NCBI GenBank assembly: GCA_015486145.1
Contig: WFSH01000131.1
Span: 1-6,104 of the forward strand
Direction: 5' to 3'
Length of the DNA stretch: 6,104 nucleotides
Source: Mesoaciditogaceae bacterium
GTDB taxonomy: Bacteria; Thermotogota; Thermotogae; Mesoaciditogales; Mesoaciditogaceae
How positions within the stretch are numbered: the first letter of the stretch is position 1; each line of letters begins with the position of its first letter. The notes beneath the pieces are model-generated. The model did no database searches, was not told the origin of the DNA, and saw only the letters and a list, made by a program, of their open reading frames with translations. Below are positions 1 to 5,827 of the stretch, in pieces. The translations under genes were made by a program, and so were the position numbers.

Positions 1-68
1 CAATTTTTGCTTCTTATTTCTCTTTCCTGCCTGCTATGTGAACTTATGAATCGATTTTTACCCTTCAT
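1..68 (-). CDS. Possible start of a further downstream gene, cut by the window edge
   Basis: An ATG at 68 on the minus strand opens 22 codons that run to the left edge without a stop and encode a very basic start, MKGKNRFISSHSRQEREIRS. It follows the last dehydrogenase by 46 nt on the same strand, which would fit another operon gene. A basic N terminus can precede a membrane segment, but nothing beyond it is visible. No ribosome binding site stands at normal distance: AGGAGA at 100-95 is about 26 nt away. I do not recognise the product. The opposite strand is also open from 1 to 96 and reads as a hydrophobic tail (ending at TAA), so a convergent gene end is an alternative. The stretch is too short to decide. 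Confidence 0.2.
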   Translation of the reverse strand, partial: MKGKNRFISSHSRQEREIRSKN

Positions 69-93
69 TTTGAAAGACTCTATTTGTTACTAA

Positions 94-123
94 ATCTCCT
101 GATCGCATAAGGGATTAGGAGAT
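94..123 (-). terminator. Hairpin over the stop codon of the last dehydrogenase; weak terminator or translation-control candidate
   Basis: ATCTCCTGATC (94-104) and GATTAGGAGAT (113-123) can pair as an 11-position stem around an 8-nt loop. On the minus-strand transcript one position is an A-C mismatch and the other ten pair. The stop codon of the last gene (117-115) lies in the stem. The downstream arm contains AGGAGA, a Shine-Dalgarno-like string, so the fold would hide it. The tail after the stem is only TTTAGTAAC, with no real U-run, so a classical intrinsic terminator is doubtful. The structure is seen; its role is inference. Confidence 0.3.
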
Positions 124-1140
124 ACCTCTTAATTCATCTACCTTAATAGTTCTGTTTTCTTTTGCGGATCTCGTTGCGGCTTCGGCAATTAGAATAGCTT
201 CGTAACCATCTTTCGGTGTAACCATGGGTGTTTTGTTCCCAACAGAAAGACATCTGACAAAATCTTGCATTTCCTCAACAAATGAATCAGTATATCTATG
301 TTGAAAATCGTACAATGGTTTGTCGATCATGACAGCTTCTCGGTTCTTCAATTCGACGTTTGTTTCTCGATCGTTCAGTGATGTGATTTGTCCTTTGGAG
401 CCAAAAACTTCCATTCGCTGATCGTAACCATAAACAGCTTGTCTGCTACTATCAATCACACATAATGTCCCACATTTCATCTTCAAAACTGCAAATGCTG
501 TGTCAAAGTCACCTGCATTTTTGATTTCTGGTTCCCACCGCACATTTCCACCTGCATAAACTTCTTCAACTTCCGAGTTTGTTACAAATCGAATGTTGTC
601 GAATTCGTGAATGAAGAAGTCGAAGAATATTCCACCGGATTTTTTCACAAACTCAATATTTGGAAGGGAAGGATCTCTTGCTGTTATCCTGATAAAATGA
701 GGCTTCCCGATTTGGCCAGAAGTCACGACATCGTGGATCTTTTTGTAGTTGTGATCAAATCGTCTATTGAAGGCAACTTGAACTTTTACATTTGTTCTCT
801 CAAGAGCATTTAAAACTTTCTTCGCGGATGTCAGATCATGACTCAAGGGCTTTTCGACAAACACGTGCTTTCCCGCATTGGCAGCAGCTGTGATCATTTT
901 TGCATGGAATACGGTTGGTGAGGTAATCACGACGGCGTCGATTTCGGGATCGTTGATAACGGAATGCCAATCAGACACAAATTCAGGGATATCTAAACTG
1001 TCTGCCCATCCTTTGATCGCTTCTATTCGCAGATCTGCCACAACTTTGACTTTAACACCAGGTATCCTAAGAAGATTCATTGTATGTATCTTTCCCAACC
1101 TGCCAGCACCAATGACTCCAAACTTTAACATTTTCACCAT
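115..1140 (-). CDS. Second IolG-like inositol dehydrogenase (Gfo/Idh/MocA family)
   Basis: The 341-residue protein is a paralogue of the IolG encoded just upstream and aligns with it over its whole length, roughly half identical by eye. It probably oxidises or reduces an inositol or inosose with NAD. Visible motifs: GAGRLG at 11-16, Asp36 after the second strand (NAD type), EKP at 96-98 with catalytic Lys97, QVAFNRRFDHN at 121-131, and GGIFFDFFIHEFDNIRF at 169-185 with Asp174 and His178. The Lys-Asp-His set is intact, so it should be active. The active-site string differs from its neighbour: FFIHEFDNI replaces MTIHDFDMA, suggesting another isomer such as scyllo- or D-chiro-inositol (inference). 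The start is less certain than elsewhere. The ATG at 1140 has only GAGAGA directly against it, whereas the ATG at 1131 (residue 4) has that sequence at about 9 nt and leaves a typical MLKFGVIGAG opening. The gene follows iolG by 12 nt and appears last in the visible operon. Confidence 0.85.
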   Translation of the reverse strand: MVKMLKFGVIGAGRLGKIHTMNLLRIPGVKVKVVADLRIEAIKGWADSLDIPEFVSDWHSVINDPEIDAVVITSPTVFHAKMITAAANAGKHVFVEKPLSHDLTSAKKVLNALERTNVKVQVAFNRRFDHNYKKIHDVVTSGQIGKPHFIRITARDPSLPNIEFVKKSGGIFFDFFIHEFDNIRFVTNSEVEEVYAGGNVRWEPEIKNAGDFDTAFAVLKMKCGTLCVIDSSRQAVYGYDQRMEVFGSKGQITSLNDRETNVELKNREAVMIDKPLYDFQHRYTDSFVEEMQDFVRCLSVGNKTPMVTPKDGYEAILIAEAATRSAKENRTIKVDELRGIS

Positions 1141-1152
1141 TCTCTCAGCATT

Positions 1153-2175
1153 TCACAGTATCTCTTCCACTTTTACGGGTTTCTTTTCTTTCGCGGATTT
1201 AGTGGCAGCTACAGCAATCGCCATCGCTTGAAAACCATCTTTTCCCGTAACCATGGGTTCTTCATCATCCTTCAGACAATCTATGAAGTCTTGCATTTCT
1301 TGCACGAATGACTCTTTGTATCGTTCAAGAAAGAAGTAAAGAGGTTTGTCCATACAAACAGCGTTTTGTGTACTTATTATCACGTTTGTTGGACGATCGT
1401 TATAGGCTATTGCACTTCCTTTGGATCCAAACACCTCGACGCGCTGATCATAACCATAAACGGCTTTTCGACTGTTGTCAATTGTACATATTGCGCCATT
1501 TTCAAACTTAAGAGTTGTAATAGCCGTATCATAATCACCAATTTTGCCAATTTCGGGATCCACAAGAACGTTACCCACTGCGTAAACTTCTGTTACCTCG
1601 CTTCCCGTTAAATAACGAGCCATGTCAAAGTCGTGTATTGTCATGTCCACAAAGATGCCCCCGGAACTTTTCACATATTCTATTGAAGGAGGAGTTGGAT
1701 CACGCGATGTGATATTCACAATGTGAACATCGCCGATTTCACCATTCTTCACGAGAGAGCGAATCTTTCGGAAATTGTGATCAAAACGACGATTGAATCC
1801 AACTTGAAATTTCACCCCTGCATTCTTTACTTCTTTCAAAGCAGCTTCAATTCTGTCCAAATCGCGATCGATGGGTTTTTCGCAGAAAATGTCTTTTCCG
1901 GCTCTAGCAGATTCAATGATGAGATCGGCATGTGTATCCGTGGGAGAACAAATAATCACAGCATCTATGTCGGGTTCTTGAATAGCTTTGATGGGATCTG
2001 GAATAACCCTTTCAATGCCGAATTTTTTTGCCCATTCCTTAGTTTTATCGACTTGAATATCTGCAACACAAGTTACTTCAGCTTCTGATATTTTATTAAC
2101 AAGATTCTCTATGTGAATTTTACCTATGCGTCCTGCCCCAATTACGGCTACACGAATCTTATCTTTGTTTGACAT
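1153..2175 (-). CDS. iolG: myo-inositol 2-dehydrogenase IolG
   Basis: The 340-residue protein belongs to the Gfo/Idh/MocA oxidoreductases and has the usual length of IolG. It oxidises myo-inositol at C2 to scyllo-inosose with NAD, the first step of the pathway. The N-terminal Rossmann fold shows GAGRIG at 13-18 and Asp39 after the second strand, which points to NAD rather than NADP. EKP at 99-101 carries the catalytic Lys100. QVGFNRRFDHN at 124-134 and GGIFVDMTIHDFDMAR at 172-187 give Asp177 and His181, completing the Lys-Asp-His catalytic set known from Bacillus IolG. YGYDQRVEVFGSKG lies in the C-terminal beta-sheet domain. All catalytic residues are present and the active-site strings are the canonical ones, so this copy is the better candidate for the true myo-inositol enzyme. 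It sits 12 nt after iolE and 12 nt before a second dehydrogenase of the same family. Substrate range (myo- or D-chiro-inositol) cannot be read from sequence. Confidence 0.93.
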   Translation of the reverse strand: MSNKDKIRVAVIGAGRIGKIHIENLVNKISEAEVTCVADIQVDKTKEWAKKFGIERVIPDPIKAIQEPDIDAVIICSPTDTHADLIIESARAGKDIFCEKPIDRDLDRIEAALKEVKNAGVKFQVGFNRRFDHNFRKIRSLVKNGEIGDVHIVNITSRDPTPPSIEYVKSSGGIFVDMTIHDFDMARYLTGSEVTEVYAVGNVLVDPEIGKIGDYDTAITTLKFENGAICTIDNSRKAVYGYDQRVEVFGSKGSAIAYNDRPTNVIISTQNAVCMDKPLYFFLERYKESFVQEMQDFIDCLKDDEEPMVTGKDGFQAMAIAVAATKSAKEKKPVKVEEIL

Positions 2176-2179
2176 AAGT

Positions 2180-2186
2180 CCTCCTT
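2180..2186 (-). promoter_or_regulatory. Ribosome binding site of iolG
   Basis: AAGGAGG on the minus strand begins just after the iolE stop codon and lies 4 nt before the ATG at 2175. It fixes the iolG start. Confidence 0.8.
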
Positions 2187-2187
2187 T

Positions 2188-3084
2188 CTACAAACCCGCT
2201 TTTTCTCGTATGTATTCTCTTGCTTTCTTTGCATATTCAAGCGGTGGCGCGATCTTTGGATCTTGTTCTGCTTCGACAACTATCCAACCCTTGTAATTTA
2301 TATCATTCAGCGCATTAATGATGGGAACAAAATCGATCATTCCATCTCCAGGGACCGTAAAGACACCGAGTTTGACGGATTCCAGGAAACTCATATTCTC
2401 TTGAATGGATCTTTTCATGATCTCTTCACGAATGTCCTTAAAGTGAACGTGCTTCACACGATTGCCGAATTTTTTGATAAGTTTCGCTGGATCTCCACCA
2501 GCAAAGACCATATGTCCTGTGTCGACAAGGAGACTTACCAATGTTGGATCCGTAAGATTCATGAGTTTCTCGATCTCCTCGAACGTTTGAACCCCTGTTC
2601 CCATGTGATGATGATAGACAATGCTCATGCCTTTTTCTGCAGCTAATTTGCCAAGTTTGTGAAGGCCATTGACAAGCTTCTTCCATTCTTGATCGTTGAA
2701 AATTGGCTTGTTGTTGTGCAGAGGTATGTTGATGTCACCATGAATGGATCTCCCACACTCTGCAACGACTATGACTTTTGCTCCCATAGCATAAAGAAAA
2801 TCACGATGTTTTATAAATTCTCGAACTGTTTTCTCAGCTGTTTTTGTCGTAAAAAAAGTGCTAAACCATGCACTTGCTATGCTCAAATTCCGTGGCTCCA
2901 GTGCTCTTTTCAAAACATCTGGGTCACGAGGAAATTTGTTACCAACTTCACAGCCTTCAAATCCTGCTTCAGCCATTTCATCTATGCACCGTTCAAATGG
3001 AATATCTCCTCCAAGTTCTGGCATGTCATCATTCGTCCATCCTATTGGTGCAATGCCAAGTTCTACTTCACCCTTTTTGATCAT
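2188..3084 (-). CDS. iolE: myo-inosose-2 dehydratase IolE
   Basis: The 298-residue protein is a TIM-barrel member of the xylose-isomerase-like family, the normal size for IolE. It removes water from scyllo-inosose, the IolG product, to form the cyclic dione used by IolD. The enzyme is cytoplasmic and metal-dependent. Signatures in order: LGIAPIGWTNDDMPELGG at the N terminus (from residue 9), EVGNKFPRDP at 46-55, VYHHHMGTGVQT from 156, DTGHMVFAGGD at 188-198, HVHFKD at 212-217, FTVPGDG at 242-248 and VEAEQDP at 270-276. The conserved Glu, Asp and His residues in these strings are the likely metal ligands. Almost every IolE hallmark is present, so the function is well supported. The start is the ATG at 3084; a TTG one codon upstream is possible but too close to the AGGAGG. 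The TAG stop is followed after 12 nt by iolG. Confidence 0.96.
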   Translation of the reverse strand: MIKKGEVELGIAPIGWTNDDMPELGGDIPFERCIDEMAEAGFEGCEVGNKFPRDPDVLKRALEPRNLSIASAWFSTFFTTKTAEKTVREFIKHRDFLYAMGAKVIVVAECGRSIHGDINIPLHNNKPIFNDQEWKKLVNGLHKLGKLAAEKGMSIVYHHHMGTGVQTFEEIEKLMNLTDPTLVSLLVDTGHMVFAGGDPAKLIKKFGNRVKHVHFKDIREEIMKRSIQENMSFLESVKLGVFTVPGDGMIDFVPIINALNDINYKGWIVVEAEQDPKIAPPLEYAKKAREYIREKAGL

Positions 3085-3091
3085 CAAAAAG

Positions 3092-3097
3092 CCTCCT
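3092..3097 (-). promoter_or_regulatory. Ribosome binding site of iolE
   Basis: AGGAGG on the minus strand fills the 16-nt gap after iolD. It is 7 nt from the ATG at 3084 and only 4 nt from the in-frame TTG at 3087, so ATG is the better start. Confidence 0.8.
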
Positions 3098-3100
3098 TAT

Positions 3101-4978
3101 TCACCAACTTTTTGCGTTCTTTGAAAAATATTCATGATCTCTACGATAGGCTTCACTCACATTTGGATTATTCGAAGTTTGCGCGACACCAACTCTCCAC
3201 CACGATTCATAGCCATTTGATTGTGTTCCGGGTTTAATTTTTACATCTATCAGTGTGCTTACTTTTTCTTCTCTGGACTTTCCGAGGGCTTCCCTGAATT
3301 CGTCAAGAGTATTTGCAGTGTAAGCTTTGGCACCAAGGCTCCTGGCTAATCCGGCAAAATCGATCTTCATATATTCTCCATCCAATCTATCCGTTTCTTT
3401 GGAACGATATCTCAGTTCATTCCCAAAGCCTTTGACACTGCCATGACTCTTCTGAAGGCTATTTATACTCTGAAATCCTCCGTTATCAAAGAGGATCACA
3501 TTGATTTTGATACCTTCTTGAAGACTAGTTAACAATTCTGAATGGAGCATGAGATAACTTCCATCACTGAGAAGTGCGTAAACCTCTTTTTCCGGTTCCG
3601 CCATTTTCGCACCAAAAGCACCTGCAATTTCGTAACCCATGCAAGAGAAACCATATTCCATGTGGTATGTTTTAATACCTTTGCATCTCCATAACCTGTG
3701 AAGATCGCCGGGGAGACTGCCAGCAGCAGCTACTACAATATCGTTTTCTGTCATGAATTCGTTCACAATTCCTAATGCGGTAGTTTGCATAATCCCTTCT
3801 TGAGAGTCAAGAGAATAGAGTCTATCTACCTCTTTGTTCCAGTCATGTTTAAGGTCACTCAAATAATCCAATGAGTAGGAGGTTTTGTAACTGTTTTTTT
3901 CTAACGCATTGCTCAATTTTCTCAATGCGAGTTTTGCATCGGACTGTAAGAAAACCGAATTCATTTTCAATCCATCAAATGCGCTAACGTTGATATTTAA
4001 AATTTGAACTTCTGGATTCTGAAAAGCCGTTTTTGAGGCAGTGGGGAAATCCATAAGTCGTGTTCCTATTGCAATAATGAGGTCGGAATCTTTTGCCAAC
4101 AGATTAGCCACTAAGGTCCCAGTTGTTCCAACTCCTCCCATATTAAGAGGATATTCCCACGTCAAAACACTCTTTCCTGCTTGTGTAACCGATACAGGGA
4201 TGTTGAATTTTTCCGAAAATTTTTTGAGCTCTTCTGTAGCTTTGGAGTACTGTACTCCTCCACCTGCAATGATCAATGGTCTTTTCTTATTGATGATCAA
4301 TTCAACTGCTCGTTGGAGAGAAGATTCAGAAGGGGGCCTTCTGTCGATATGATAAACGCGCCTATCAAAAAAACTCACGGGGAAATCGTAGGCTTCTCCT
4401 TGAACATCTTGTGGCAAAGCCAGAGTAACAGCACCAGTTTCAGCTGGATCGGTCAGTACCCTCAAAGCGTTTAACGCAGCGGTCATGAGTTGCTCTGGTC
4501 TTTCAACACGATCCCAATACTTACTCACGGCTCTGAATGCATCGTTAGACGTTATGGTATAGTTATAAGGCATTTCAATCTGTTGAAGAACCGGATCTGG
4601 CTGTCTATCAGCAAAGACATCTCCTGGGAGAAGTAAAACTGGGATTCTATTTACACTTGCCGTAGCTGCTCCAACTATCATGTTCAAAGCACCTGGGCCT
4701 ATTGAACTGGTGCATGCAAAGATCTCAAGACGATCCTTTTGCTTGGCGTATGCAGTAGCGGCATGCACAATACCTTGCTCATTATGTCCCTGTATAAACT
4801 TCAAGGAAAGATCTTTCATGTTCTCAAGTGCTTCTCCAATTCCAAGAAGATTTCCGTGACCAAATATTCCGTAAACACCTTTGACGAATTTGTGCTCAAT
4901 TCCATCAAATTCTACATATTGAGCATCTAAAAATTTCAGCAAAGCTTGAGCAGTTGTCAACCGAACAGTTTTTTCCAT
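3101..4978 (-). CDS. iolD: 3D-(3,5/4)-trihydroxycyclohexane-1,2-dione acylhydrolase IolD
   Basis: The 625-residue protein is a thiamine-diphosphate enzyme of the acetolactate synthase superfamily, with a length close to known IolD (about 640). It opens the inositol-derived cyclic dione to give 5-deoxy-D-glucuronate, the substrate of IolB. Three domains are visible. The pyrimidine-binding domain (about 1-195) has the catalytic Glu67 in GHNEQG and CTSSIGPGALNM around 89-100. The central Rossmann-like domain (about 220-360) has RPLIIAGGGV. The diphosphate-binding domain (about 395-585) has the metal motif SDGSYLMLHSEL from 471 and DNGGFQS at 498-504. C-terminal WWRVGVAQTS is typical of IolD and helps separate it from acetolactate synthase. 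One oddity: the metal motif reads SDG where GDG is usual; the key Asp472 is kept. The start is the ATG one base after the iolB stop, backed by a seven-base Shine-Dalgarno match. A 16-nt gap separates the TGA stop from iolE. Confidence 0.96.
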   Translation of the reverse strand: MEKTVRLTTAQALLKFLDAQYVEFDGIEHKFVKGVYGIFGHGNLLGIGEALENMKDLSLKFIQGHNEQGIVHAATAYAKQKDRLEIFACTSSIGPGALNMIVGAATASVNRIPVLLLPGDVFADRQPDPVLQQIEMPYNYTITSNDAFRAVSKYWDRVERPEQLMTAALNALRVLTDPAETGAVTLALPQDVQGEAYDFPVSFFDRRVYHIDRRPPSESSLQRAVELIINKKRPLIIAGGGVQYSKATEELKKFSEKFNIPVSVTQAGKSVLTWEYPLNMGGVGTTGTLVANLLAKDSDLIIAIGTRLMDFPTASKTAFQNPEVQILNINVSAFDGLKMNSVFLQSDAKLALRKLSNALEKNSYKTSYSLDYLSDLKHDWNKEVDRLYSLDSQEGIMQTTALGIVNEFMTENDIVVAAAGSLPGDLHRLWRCKGIKTYHMEYGFSCMGYEIAGAFGAKMAEPEKEVYALLSDGSYLMLHSELLTSLQEGIKINVILFDNGGFQSINSLQKSHGSVKGFGNELRYRSKETDRLDGEYMKIDFAGLARSLGAKAYTANTLDEFREALGKSREEKVSTLIDVKIKPGTQSNGYESWWRVGVAQTSNNPNVSEAYRRDHEYFSKNAKSW

Positions 4979-4979
4979 A

Positions 4980-5774
4980 TTATTCACCTCTGTTAGGCCA
5001 GATTGATGCATCTTTTTCCATAACCCAGGTATGTTCAGTCTCAAATACAGGTTTTATGTAAGGATTACCATCTAGATGCCTGATGACCCATATGTAGTAC
5101 ATAGCATATCCAGGAGCCGAAACTTGAGGATGAACTTTGTCGTTTAATATTTTCACTGTATCACCATTCTTTACCTTGTACACGTCGTCTCCAAGGGTTG
5201 CAAATCCGAAACCATTTTCTGGCAAGAATCTATAATGATATATCTCAGGTTGTGGGTGATGATGTGGAGGATAACTCGACCATTTACCCGGATAATTTAC
5301 GACTTCACCGAGCACAAGATTGGCATCTTTTGCATTGCTCTTGTCAAATATAGTCCTCACTATGCGTGTTGATGTCTCCTGCATAGTACCTTTTCCGCGA
5401 TATTCGTTCTCAACATCGGATGGCGCATAAAACTCAGATGAAAATGTCTCGTCGTTAGTTGTACTTATAATTGCGATTTCTGAATCCGTAAGAGCTGTGA
5501 TTTTTACATGGGCCTTTTGATCAACATGTAAGCACGACGGCCTTTCATCAAATAGGGAGTTTCTTGTTGCCCTTTTTTCTGTTTCATCAACAAAGAAAGA
5601 CACTTCTCCTTTCATTAAAAGAAGGGCCCGCTCTTTTTTGAGATCGCTTTCATAGATTGTGCCAGCTTTAAGGCGAAGTATTCCAAAATCCATCATTGTA
5701 TCTTCAGAAGTTTCACCTTCCTTGGTTATATCTGTATAACCCCACCCAAAATCTTTGGCTTTGAGTAGAAACAT
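4980..5774 (-). CDS. iolB: 5-deoxy-glucuronate isomerase IolB
   Basis: The 264-residue protein matches IolB in length (about 270 residues in Bacillus). IolB is a cytoplasmic bicupin enzyme that converts 5-deoxy-D-glucuronate into 2-deoxy-5-keto-D-gluconate, the substrate of the kinase IolC. The N-terminal half (about 1-115) is a degenerate cupin with the segment KGEVSFFVD. The C-terminal half carries the family signature: KWSSYPPHHHPQPEIYHYRF at 164-183, which supplies the His cluster and Glu177 expected to bind metal, and VHPQVSAPGYAMYYIW around 214-229 with a further His. The end, HTWVMEKDASIWP, is also typical. The ATG at 5774 has a strong AGGAGG 8 nt upstream. The gene is the first complete one in the window. 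Its final codons contain the iolD ribosome binding site and its TAA stop lies one base before the iolD ATG, so the two are probably translationally coupled. Nothing looks broken. The assignment rests on motifs and on the iolD/iolE/iolG context. Confidence 0.96.
   Translation of the reverse strand: MFLLKAKDFGWGYTDITKEGETSEDTMMDFGILRLKAGTIYESDLKKERALLLMKGEVSFFVDETEKRATRNSLFDERPSCLHVDQKAHVKITALTDSEIAIISTTNDETFSSEFYAPSDVENEYRGKGTMQETSTRIVRTIFDKSNAKDANLVLGEVVNYPGKWSSYPPHHHPQPEIYHYRFLPENGFGFATLGDDVYKVKNGDTVKILNDKVHPQVSAPGYAMYYIWVIRHLDGNPYIKPVFETEHTWVMEKDASIWPNRGE
4984..4991 (-). promoter_or_regulatory. Ribosome binding site of iolD, inside the end of iolB
   Basis: AGAGGTGA on the minus strand includes GAGGTGA, a seven-base match to the 3' end of 16S rRNA, and stands 5 nt before the ATG at 4978. 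It decides the iolD start. The longer in-frame start at 5044 would overlap iolB by 65 nt and would add 22 residues that do not look like IolD. Confidence 0.85.
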
Positions 5775-5782
5775 AAAGTTCG

Positions 5783-5788
5783 CCTCCT
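5783..5788 (-). promoter_or_regulatory. Ribosome binding site of iolB
   Basis: AGGAGG on the minus strand lies 8 nt before the ATG at 5774. It is a full-strength Shine-Dalgarno sequence and fixes the iolB start. Confidence 0.85.
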
Positions 5789-5804
5789 AAATTGATCACC
5801 AAAT

Positions 5805-5818
5805 ATGAGTTAATTCAT
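5805..5818. promoter_or_regulatory. Near-perfect 14-bp palindrome in the gap upstream of iolB
   Basis: ATGAGTTAATTCAT matches its own reverse complement at 12 of 14 positions and is centred on TTAA. It sits in the 53-nt gap between the upstream dehydrogenase and iolB, about 17 nt before the iolB ribosome binding site. This is a plausible place for an operator of the inositol genes. I see no convincing -35/-10 pair around it, and AT-rich gaps produce such palindromes by chance, so the regulatory role is inference. Confidence 0.2.
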
Positions 5819-5827
5819 GATGTTGAC

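Noticed and set aside
115..2175. Frameshifted single gene or fusion made of the two dehydrogenases
   Set aside because: Each has its own complete Rossmann fold, catalytic set, start and stop, with 12 nt between them; they are two separate genes.
2438..2686. Minus-strand 82-codon frame inside iolE
   Set aside because: It lies in another frame of a complete, well-conserved iolE and resembles no family; chance open frame.
2659..3237. Plus-strand open frame of 192 codons across iolE and the end of iolD
   Set aside because: It is antisense to two confidently identified genes, has Cys-, Phe- and His-rich low-quality composition and no recognisable motif, so it is a shadow of the coding strand.
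4041..4474. Plus-strand open frames opposite the middle of iolD
   Set aside because: They overlap each other and the IolD domains on the opposite strand, with no motif of their own.
4979..5044. Longer iolD start at 5044 adding 22 residues
   Set aside because: It would overlap the end of iolB by 65 nt, the extra residues do not resemble IolD, and a strong GAGGTGA lies 5 nt before the ATG at 4978.
5775..5827. Sigma-70-type promoter in the gap before iolB
   Set aside because: No -35 and -10 hexamers at acceptable spacing could be found; the best candidates (GTCAAC and CATATT) are 14 nt apart and poor matches.
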